Made by a program: the position numbers and the translations under genes | The notes under the pieces: model-generated | Database searches by the model: none | What the model saw: only the letters and a program-made list of their open reading frames with translations | What the model was told of the DNA's origin: nothing | Source: Lycium barbarum | Lineage: Eukaryota > Streptophyta > Magnoliopsida > Solanales > Solanaceae | Assembly (NCBI RefSeq): GCF_019175385.1 | Contig: NC_083344.1 | Span: 28,832,231-28,896,230, forward strand | Length of the DNA stretch: 64,000 nucleotides | Direction of reading: 5' to 3' | Shown here: piece after piece, positions 56,514-64,000 of the stretch | Numbering within the stretch: position 1 is the first letter of the stretch | Layout: every line of letters begins with the position of its first letter

Positions 56514-58605
56514 TGTTATACCACATATTTTCATACATTGGGACGTTTTAAACTAAACGCGACAAGTTAAAGACAAAACTATTTTAAGATACGAAGTAGA
56601 GACTTTAACTTCCGGTTTCGTTTCAAGTCATAAGTTACCTACAAATTTCGTTTGGTATAGAAGCATTAATGGATAATTGGGATTAAATTAACCATGATTA
56701 GATTATTAAGTGGGATTGGAAAACTAAATCAGTCCATTAAAAATAGCCATAGTTGGCCGTGTAGTTTAGTGGGATGGTCAAAGAATATTTGACCCAAATA
56801 TTGAGTGGGACACTTGTCCAACCATTGCAACTCATATATAAGGCAAAATGCTGATTCACTATCAACTAACTACATCATTTCAACATTTCAAAGGGTAGAA
56901 AATATAGTGATAGAGAGAGAGGCTCTCGGCTACAAGCTGGCCGAGAACACCCTCCTCCAAATTGCTCCAAAAAAATCAGTTTCTTGGACAATTTAACTCC
57001 CCTAAAGGTGTATTAACATGTAGCATTCATTGGAATAGCAAGAGCAAGTGTTAAAATTCATGAAGTGAAAGTGAAGAGCTAGCCGATTGAAGTGTTTAGT
57101 TACAAGGTAAGAATGATCATTTTTCTTGTGTTGTATGATGATTTGAAGGTATAATTCGTGCATGTTGTTGTTGTTTTGTTGTTGTGATTGAAGTTGAGGT
57201 GAGCGGTGAGCTTGGGTGAAGCCATGTTGGTCTCATTTTGCATGTATTGTTGATGGGTTGAACGTATGTCAACATATGTAAATGAACAAAGATTGTAGAA
57301 GTATGTTTATAATGTTGCATGTTGGTATTGGACTGTTTTTCTTGAAGTTCAAGTGGGCCGTGTGTTGTAGACTTAAATGGAATCATGCTTAATCTTCTTG
57401 TACATGTATTGGGAAGGAATTGAATGTGTTGTAGTGTGGATAAATGGATGAAAATCATGAAGTTGTTGTGGTTGTGTTGAAGCCGTGTAGGGGGCTGTTT
57501 TAGAGGAATTTATGGACTGTTTTGTGTCATGTTTTGATTGTTATTGTTATGGACATTGTGGTGTATTGTATGCATTATGAATATGTGAATTGAGGTGTTA
57601 AAGAAATGAATCATGTTGAAGGGGGAAAACAGTCCAAACCGTGGACTGTTTTAATGTTAGGAGTGAATTAGTGTATGTTGAATGTTGGTTATTGTTATGA
57701 ACGTATAGTGAAAGTGAAGTTTAATGATTCAAGTTGAAATTGAAATGGTTTGTGGGCTGTTGTAAGAGTTAATATGATGCTAAAACAGTTCCAATAATCG
57801 TATAAGTAATGTTGTAAACGTGTTGTTGTCGTTGTAGTTGAAGTTGGAAAATTGCGAAGCGAAAATAGTAATGTTGTGTGTGCTGTTTGGCCGTGGATAA
57901 GGGCCTGTTTTAAATGATGTACGGACTGTCCAAAGTTCCCTTAAGTCATGTTTAAACAAGTTCGGATTGATACATGAAAGAATGACTAACAATACTAGCT
58001 TGTAGTACTAGTTGGTTTGAATGCGTACGAAACGTCGTCTAAATGTTGGGAAGGGATTGTTAACGTTAAAATACATATTGAATTCCCTCGTAGACTAATT
58101 GTAGCTCTTGATATCTTGATATAGGATAAGTACTATTGGGCAGCAAGTACAAGTTATAATACGACTAAACGCTAAAGGTATGTAAAGCCTATTACTTCTT
58201 TCTTTTGGCATGTCCTAGACGTAAGTAAGAAATGATATGAACCTTGGGGTAAATTCTACTCTCTAGTTCAAAGCATGACTTATGATTCTATTCATTCCGT
58301 AATGTTATGGTCACGAGCCTACTATATGATTGACTAACGAATGATGTATAGAAGTTCCTACTTTTAAAGAATTGCATAATTAAAGGCATACTTGACTATC
58401 AAAAGTTACACCATGTCAAATTGATACATGTACATGAAACATGAAACGTTCCTTGCTATAACTTGTAATGAGATTTAAGAAGAACTGAATATGATTATTA
58501 TCCTGACACTTTAGAGCTGGTTAGTTACTTATCTATTGAGTCTCAAAAGATGAATTGCATATATGTGGTTGCTTATTATTGTGCTCGTGCTTACCGCTAT
58601 ATCCT

Positions 58606-58882
58606 TCACTGAGTCCCGGGCCAGGACACGTTTTCGTGCGCATATTTACTATATTACTCACCGAGCCCCTCACTAGAGGGCCGGGACACGTTATATATAT
58701 ATGATGATATGATGATATGATGATGATATGATGATATGATGACATGATGATATGGAGATGGCGGCCAGGAGGGCATATATTCCTTATTACCGAGTCCCTC
58801 ACTAGAGGGCCGGGACACGTATATGTTTATGTTATGATGCTATGATTATAATTACCGAGTCCCTCACTAAAGGGCCGGGACA
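58606..58882. repeat. hairpin-forming repeats in LTR H
   Basis: Four units of ACCGAGTCCCTCACTAGAGG then GCCGGGACACGT, separated by variable spacers. CCCTC-ACTA-GAGGG gives five perfect pairs in two units. An (ATGATGAT)-type microsatellite fills 58690-58755. Confidence 0.85.
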
Positions 58883-59064
58883 CGTTATATATGTTATATA
58901 CAGAATGATTATTCAGCCTTGGTTACAAAACTCTATATTGATATTGATATGAGAACGATACAGATGAAATATGTTCAAAGGTAAGTTTTATGAAATTATG
59001 TTTGTTGCATTGGGTCCTACACACCTTGTCTCAGTATGAGTCTATTACTATATTTCATGCTTTA

Positions 59065-59130
59065 CATGCTCAGTACATATTCCGTACTGACCCCCTTTTC
59101 TTCGGGGGGCTGCGTTCATGCCCGCAGGTA
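59065..59130 (+). other. double-hairpin module in LTR H
   Basis: Stem 1 is AGTAC...GTACT; stem 2 is CCCCC (59091-59095) with GGGGG (59104-59108) around TTTTCTTC; then CATGCCCGCAG|GTA. Confidence 0.75.
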
Positions 59131-59389
59131 CAGACGTTCGTTTCGGAGATCCGCCAGCCTAGGATATCTATTCAGCTACTTTGAAGTGCTCCTTTGTTCT
59201 GGAGCCTAGCTTGTGGTATAACTCCCTTTTGTTGTATATGTATGTGTTTATTTGGGGTACGGCGGGGCCCTGTCCCGTCATATGACACTGTCAGTACTCT
59301 TAGAGGTCTGTGGACACATGTGTGGGTCTGTATATAGTTGTTGTTGCGTTGTATGAATATGACTTATGTTTGGGGCGTACCCATTCGTA

Positions 59390-59545
59390 ATGGCAGCCTT
59401 GTCGGCTTGCATATATATATATATATATATATGTTTGGGATGTTGCGTATAGTGGCAGCCTTGTCGGCTTGCATATATATATATATATATATATATATGT
59501 TTGGGATGTTGCGTATAGTGGCAGCCTTGTCGGCTTGCATAAATA
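59390..59545. repeat. three 60-bp tandem repeats near the end of LTR H
   Basis: Units of GGCAGCCTTGTCGGCTTGCA followed by (AT)n and GTTTGGGATGTTGCGTATAGT. The open frames on both strands here are repeat artefacts. Confidence 0.88.
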
Positions 59546-59750
59546 TATATAGGTTGTGGTTGAAGATCGTAACTCCTCAGGAGACAGGTGCCTACGACAT
59601 ATAGAATTGTGACAGCTTTAGAATAACGTCCCGTCTTTTTATACAAATAAGTTCATAATATGCTGGTTATAAACGATTATAGTTAACAGGTGATATGAGT
59701 GTCAAATTCGGACACTAGTCACGGCCTACGGGGTTGGGTCGTGACAAAAG

Positions 59751-59762
59751 TGGTATTAGAGC
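59751..59762 (+). other. primer binding site of element H
   Basis: TGGTATTAGAGC, the same one-base variant as in E. Confidence 0.87.
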
Positions 59763-59804
59763 GGTTCAATCCTCGGAGTGTCTACAGACCGTGTCGAGTA
59801 GAGT

Positions 59805-59844
59805 CTTGTTTATCGATGTGCTGTGCACCACATTTATAAACAGG
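59805..59844 (+). other. leader stem of element H
   Basis: CTTGTTTAT (59805-59813) with ATAAACAGG (59836-59844), around an inner GTG..CAC stem. Confidence 0.68.
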
Positions 59845-59939
59845 AAGCTACAGGACATTTAGGATGTCATCTTTCCTTCTCATTCTAGATCGTGCGATAG
59901 AGCTGTATTGTCAGGATAATCTTTCCCTAACAGATTGTT

Positions 59940-60926
59940 ATGTTTACAGCGATGCCTCCAAAGAAGGCGACAGCCGCCCAGAAGGGCAAGTCAGTAGTTG
60001 GAGAGACCAGTCAGACTCGGAGGGTTACTAGGGCTTATTCCCAATATGTGCCTGAGATTAGGCTTCAGTCAGCGAGCTCCGCCAAACCACCATTATCAGA
60101 GGAGCCTAGGGCAGCAGCAGCTGCAGGTCAGGAGACCGATTTACCACCAGCTCTTGAGGTTCCAGTACCTGAGCCTCCAGCTCCCCAGCCAGGGGCGGAG
60201 GATAGGGCTATGCGTGACGCAGTACAGTTATTGACCAGGTTGGTATCGGGACAGGCTCGCAGACGAGGGGTAGGAGGGGATTACGCGGACAGACACGATA
60301 GTTTGAGGGTCCGTGATTTCTTGACTTGTAACCCCCCAGAATTTTATGGGTCGAAGCCCGCGGAGGATCCACAGGAGTTTATTCGACAGATGCTGCGTAC
60401 GTTACGGGTGACTAAAGCTTCCGAGACTGAGTCGGTTGAATTGGCTTCATATCGGTTGCGTGACGTAGCGATTAATTGGTATGAGTCCTGGGAGTTGTCC
60501 AGGGGTGAGGATGCTCCACCAGCAGTATGGGATGAGTTCGTGGAGGCTTTTCTGGGTCACTTTCTGCCTCCGGAGATGAGGCGAGCCAGAGTTGACAGAT
60601 TTCTACACCTGAGGCAGAATGGTAGAAGTGTTCGAGATTATAGCCTCGAGTTTGATTCACTGGCTAGGTACGCGCCCACTATTGTAGCTGACATGGCAGA
60701 TAGGGTGCATCGTTACGTAATGGGGCTGGATAATTACTTGATTGATAGCTGTATGGAAATGGCTTCTCAACCCGGTATGGATGTCACTCGAGTGCAGGCA
60801 TATGCACAGGGGGTTGAGGAACGACAGAGAGGGCGTCGATTTGATAGGGAGCAGGACAGGGGTCAGCGTAAGAGAGTTAGATCAGCTGGGTACTTTTCTG
60901 GTGACTTTCGGGGCAGGCAGCCCTAA
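59940..60926 (+). CDS. gag: Gag of element H, N-terminal and capsid part
   Basis: 328 codons from ATG 59940 (MFTAMPPKKATAAQKGK; an ATG four codons later is equally plausible) to TAA 60924-60926. Residues about 40-85 are proline/alanine-rich. The retrotransposon-gag capsid region spans about 115-265, with FLTCNPPEFYGSKPAEDP, NWYESWELSRGED, FLPPEMRRARVDRFLHLRQ and SLARYAP. It ends in a basic linker. The frame continues unchanged after the TAA into the zinc motifs and pol, so gag and pol were one frame and the TAA interrupts a glutamine-rich place (CAA to TAA is likely). Gag assembles particles in the cytoplasm; without the knuckle this piece would bind RNA poorly. Confidence 0.88.
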   Translation: MFTAMPPKKATAAQKGKSVVGETSQTRRVTRAYSQYVPEIRLQSASSAKPPLSEEPRAAAAAGQETDLPPALEVPVPEPPAPQPGAEDRAMRDAVQLLTRLVSGQARRRGVGGDYADRHDSLRVRDFLTCNPPEFYGSKPAEDPQEFIRQMLRTLRVTKASETESVELASYRLRDVAINWYESWELSRGEDAPPAVWDEFVEAFLGHFLPPEMRRARVDRFLHLRQNGRSVRDYSLEFDSLARYAPTIVADMADRVHRYVMGLDNYLIDSCMEMASQPGMDVTRVQAYAQGVEERQRGRRFDREQDRGQRKRVRSAGYFSGDFRGRQP

Positions 60927-63017
60927 CAGCAGTATAGTAGATATCCTTCCCAGCCGGCACGGAGTGCACCTCCACAATTTACTGGTAGGAGGTTTGATAG
61001 CACGGGGTATTCGGGAGATGGTCAAAGCTCCATGACGTCAGGTTCCCAGATGCACAGGAATATAGGCCAGATGAGACCACCTATACCTCCGCGTCCTCGA
61101 TGTGGCAGACGCCATCCAGGGGAATGCCGTTTCATTACTGGTCCTTGTTTCTCTTGCGGCCGTCAGGGCCATACTATGAGGGAGTGTCGATTTGGGGGTG
61201 GTGCAGGTGGCGCAGCTCAACCTACGGGATCAGTTGCTGGTTCTTCCTCTTCGGTGGCTATGCGCCCTATGGGGCAAGGTATTCCGACACCAGTAGGCCG
61301 TGGCAGAGGCCATGGAGGGGCTTCCAGTTCTGGCGGTCCTTCAAACCGCATATATGCTTTAGCCAGCAGACAGGATCAGGAGGCGTCGCCAAATGTGGTC
61401 ACAGGTATACTATCGATTTTCTCCCGAGACGTATATGCATTGATAGACCCAGGCTCCACATTATCATATATTTCCCCTTTTGTTGCTAGTAAAATTGGGA
61501 TAAAATCTGAATCTATAAAACCATTCGAGGTAGCTACACCAGTAGGGGATTTTGTTTTAGCAAGACTAGTGTATAAAGACTGTTCGGTGGTCATATGTAA
61601 TCGCTGCACCAAGGCAGATTTGATAGAACTAGACATGACTGAGTTCGATGTTATTATGGGGATGGACTGGTTGGCTTCTTGTTATATTAATGTTGCCTGC
61701 AGAGGCAAAGTAGTCCGATTTCAGTTCCCAGGGGAACAAATTATAGAATGGAGGGGGAATACAGCATCGCCGAGAGGTAAGTTTATTTCATACCTCAAGG
61801 CAAGGAAAATGGTTAGGAAGGGCTATATTTACCATCTGGTTCGTGTGCATGACTTGAAAGCAGAAGTACTGACTCTTCAGTCAGTCCCGGTAGTTAATGA
61901 ATTTCCAGATGTGTTTCCAGAGGAACTTCCAGGTCTTCCTCCTGAACGTGAGATAAAGTTCACTATAGATGTATTGCCAGATACTCAGCTCATATCTATT
62001 CCTCCTTACAGAATGGCACCTGCAGAATTGAAAGAATTGAAGGAGCAACTGAGAGACCTATTAGAGAAGGGCTTCATTAGGCCCAGTACATCACCTTGGG
62101 GCGCACCGGTATTATTTGTAAGAAAGAAGGATGGGTCGCTGCGGATGTGTATTGATTATAGGCAGCTGAACAAAGTAACAATAAAGAACAGATATCCCCT
62201 CCCCAGGATTGATGATTTATTTGACAAGTTGCAGGGTGCTAAATGTTTTTCAAAGATAGACTTGCGGTCAGGTTATCACCAGGTGCGGGTAAAGGAAGCA
62301 GACATTCCGAAGACTGCGTTCAGGACCCGATACGGGCATTACGTGTTTAAAGTGATGTCTTTTGGGCTGACCAATGCTCCATCAGTGTTTATGGACTTGA
62401 TGAACAGGGTGTTTAAGCCATTCCTTGACTTGTTCGTGATTGTATTTATTGATGATATTCTGGTCTATTCACGATCGGAAGAAGAGCATGCAGATCACTT
62501 GAGGATTGTACTTAAGGTCCTCCAGAATCAGAGATTATATGCTAAGTTCTCTAAATGTGAGTTCTGGTTGACTTCAGTAGCATTTCTGGGGCATATTGTT
62601 GGAGCAGATGGTATTCGGGTAGACTCGCAAAAAATTGAGACCGTCAAGACTTGGCCTAGACCTACGACGCCTACTGAGGTACGTAGTTTTCTGGGGCTAG
62701 CAGGATATTACAGGAGATTTGTAGAAAAGTTTGCCTCAATTTCAGCGCCTTTAACAAGGCTAACACAGAAGGCAGCTAAGTTCCAGTGGACCGATGCTTG
62801 TGAACGAAGCTTCCAATTATTGAAGGACAAGTTGACTACAGCTCCAGTTCTAACTCTTCCTGAGGGTCCAGATGGCTATGTTGTTTATTGTGACGCTTCA
62901 GGTGTTGGGCTAGGTTGTGTATTAATGCAGTATGGCAGAGTTATAGCCTATGCCTCCCGACAGCTCAGGAAGCACGAAAGAAATTACCTACACATGACGT
63001 GGAGTTGGCGGCGGTGA
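60927..63017 (+). CDS. pol: Gag knuckle and Pol (protease, RT, RNase H start) of element H
   Basis: The same frame as gag, open from the codon after TAA; the first ATG is at 61032. Counting from there, the first zinc motif has lost a cysteine ([10 protein letters not shown]), and the second is complete, [14 protein letters not shown] (residues 39-52). Protease [13 protein letters not shown] is at about 136-148. Reverse transcriptase spans about 285-480, with [38 protein letters not shown] and the catalytic FIDD (Asp 474-475). RNase H begins at [13 protein letters not shown] (Asp about 621). These enzymes process Gag-Pol and make element DNA. The frame ends wrongly at HMTWSWRR: loss of one base near 62988 shifts it, and coding resumes in another frame. 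Confidence 0.92.
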   Translation, partial: QQYSRYPSQPARSAPPQFTGRRFDSTGYSGDGQSSMTSGSQMHRNIGQMRPPIPPRPRCGRRHPGECRFITGPCFSCGRQGHTMRECRFGGGAGGAAQPTGSVAGSSSSVAMRPMGQGIPTPVGRGRGHGGASSSGGPSNRIYALASRQDQEASPNVVTGILSIFSRDVYALIDPGSTLSYISPFVASKIGIKSESIKPFEVATPVGDFVLARLVYKDCSVVICNRCTKADLIELDMTEFDVIMGMDWLASCYINVACRGKVVRFQFPGEQIIEWRGNTASPRGKFISYLKARKMVRKGYIYHLVRVHDLKAEVLTLQSVPVVNEFPDVFPEELPGLPPEREIKFTIDVLPDTQLISIPPYRMAPAELKELKEQLRDLLEKGFIRPSTSPWGAPVLFVRKKDGSLRMCIDYRQLNKVTIKNRYPLPRIDDLFDKLQGAKCFSKIDLRSGYHQVRVKEADIPKTAFRTRYGHYVFKVMSFGLTNAPSVFMDLMNRVFKPFLDLFVIVFIDDILVYSRSEEEHADHLRIVLKVLQNQRLYAKFSKCEFWLTSVAFLGHIVGADGIRVDSQKIETVKTWPRPTTPTEVRSFLGLAGYYRRFVEKFASISAPLTRLTQKAAKFQWTDACERSFQLLKDKLTTAPVLTLPEGPDGYVVYCDASGVGLGCVLMQYGRVIAYASRQLRKHERNYLHMTWSWRR

Positions 63018-64000
63018 TACATGCTTTGAAGATATGGAGACATTATCTATATGGCGTGCATGTTGATATTTATACAGATCATAAAAGTCTCCAGTATATC
63101 TTTAAGCAGAAGGAGCTGAATTTGCGACAAAGGAGGTGGCTAGAGTTGCTGAAAGATTATGATGTCGATATTTTGTACCACCCAGGAAAGGCTAACGTTG
63201 TAGCAGATGCACTCAGCCGTAAATCTATGGGTAGTTTGGCAGGTGTACAGCCAGGAAGGAAAGAAATGGTCCATGAGATTCATCAGCTAGCTAGCCTTGG
63301 AGTTCGTTTGGCTGATTCTGATGATGGCACAATTTTTATGCGAGGTGTTGCTGAGTCCTCTATTGTAGAAGAAGTGAAGAGACGTCAATATGAGGATCCT
63401 ATTCTTGTACATTACAGAGACACAACACTTCAGAAGGACGAGACCCCATTCAAGATGTCATCTGATGGAGTACTACAATACAGAAACAGATTATGTGTAC
63501 CTGAGGTTGCAGGATTAAGGCAACAGGTGATGGGGGAGACACACTATGCTCGTTATTCTGTTCACCCAGGATCAACAAAAATGTATCATGACCTTAGGTG
63601 CTTGTATTGGTGGAATGGTATGAAAAAGGACATAGCAGAATTCGTGGCCCGGTGTCCGAATTGCCAACAGGTCAAGATAGAGCACCAGAAGCCTGGAGGA
63701 CTACTGCAGGAGATGGAGATTCCGACCTGGAAATGGGAGGTAATTAACACGGATTTCGTCACAGGTCTACCTCGCACTCCACGGAAATATGACTCTGTCT
63801 GGGTTATTGTTGATAGACTAACGAAATCAGCCCACTTTCTTCCAGTCAGGACTACGTATTCAGCTGAAGATTATGCCAGATTGTATCTTAAGGAGATAGT
63901 GAGACTTCATGGGGTTCCCACAGCTATTATCTCTGATAGAGGGTCCCAGTTTACAGCTAATTTCTGGAGATCCTTCCAGGAGGGATTGGGGACACATGTG
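62990..64000 (+). CDS. pol: Pol continuation of element H: RNase H and integrase, partial
   Basis: 337 codons without a stop from the frameshift to the window end. RNase H continues with [30 protein letters not shown] and [14 protein letters not shown]. Integrase follows: the zinc-binding HHCC domain with [11 protein letters not shown] and CPNCQQVK, then the core with NTDFVTGLP (first catalytic Asp, 63752-63754) and [14 protein letters not shown] (second Asp, near 63935). The third acidic residue, the C-terminal region and any chromodomain lie beyond the window. Integrase inserts element DNA into chromosomes. All residues visible in the family motifs look intact. Splitting from the upstream frame by one lost base is the only visible defect. 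Confidence 0.9.

Larger units (their letters stand above)
56514..59746 (+). repeat. 5' LTR of element H
   Basis: 3233 bp. It starts TGTTATACCAC and ends GGGTCGTGACA. Splice-like TACAAG|GTAAGAATG after 57106, GGGCAG ending at 58143, TAAAG|GTATGTAAAGC after 58177, and CCGCAG|GTACAG at 59127. Hairpin repeats 58606-58882, double hairpin 59065-59130, and 60-bp repeats at 59390-59545. The start was chosen because the sequence before it matches other C-type LTRs only up to this point. Confidence 0.75.
56514..64000 (+). mobile_element. element H, near-complete chromovirus (runs off the window)
   Basis: 5' LTR 56514-59746, primer site, leader, gag and pol up to the middle of integrase. It is the only element here with the full enzyme set in view. 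It carries one stop and one frameshift, so this copy is inactive as written. The predicted target duplication is CTATG (56509-56513); its partner is outside the window. Confidence 0.88.

Noticed and set aside
59278..59646. Frames with poly-IY stretches near the end of LTR H
   Set aside because: They translate the (AT)n-bearing 60-bp repeats.

Overview
This is plant nuclear DNA made almost entirely of nested Ty3/gypsy LTR retrotransposons. I find no host gene I can support. The chromodomain-type pol, initiator-Met tRNA primer sites (TGGTATCAGAGC), long LTRs and the MPPKKATAAQKGK-type Gag point to chromoviruses of the Tekay/Del kind in an angiosperm. Solanaceae is my best guess from general resemblance and is inference only. 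I name the elements K, A, C1, D, E, F, C2, G, I, J and H.

Layout. 1-1717 and 10621-10998: decayed interior of K, split by element A (1718-10615, minus strand, 5-bp target duplication with one mismatch). 10999-13081: LTR C1, preceded by K's polypurine tract and followed by a primer site and leader. That leader is split by D (13252-26679, TSD TATAA), and D is split by E (16402-25763, TSD CGATC). 26930-29002: almost complete LTR F. 29001-46236: element C2, whose 5' LTR is split by G (29267-38862, minus strand). 46237-52324: 5' part of element I (minus strand), cut at the C2 junction. 52325-55479: AT-rich sequence without LTR elements, with one probable Stowaway-type MITE. 55480-56513: left part of LTR J. 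56514-64000: element H, the only one here with nearly complete gag-pol, running off the window.

Most elements are non-autonomous or broken. E and G are one family that keeps gag but has lost pol; each carries, about 0.3 kb after gag, a full-length degenerate 5S rRNA-like sequence with the internal promoter boxes preserved. D keeps a Gag remnant and a protease but has a long unidentified coding region where reverse transcriptase and integrase should be. A and C2 keep only the integrase C-terminus/chromodomain behind about 3 kb of purine-rich non-coding filler. H could supply enzymes in trans to E and G, because leader, primer site and Gag are closely related (inference).

Three RNA-structure-like modules recur across diverged families with compensatory base changes: a stem just after the primer site, a double hairpin near the 3' end of the LTR, and a six-base-pair hairpin just before the polypurine tract. 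The LTRs also share splice-site-like motifs, family-specific palindrome clusters at or near the TATA box, and arrays of small hairpins. With the internal 5S domain and the D reading frame these are the best candidates for something undescribed.
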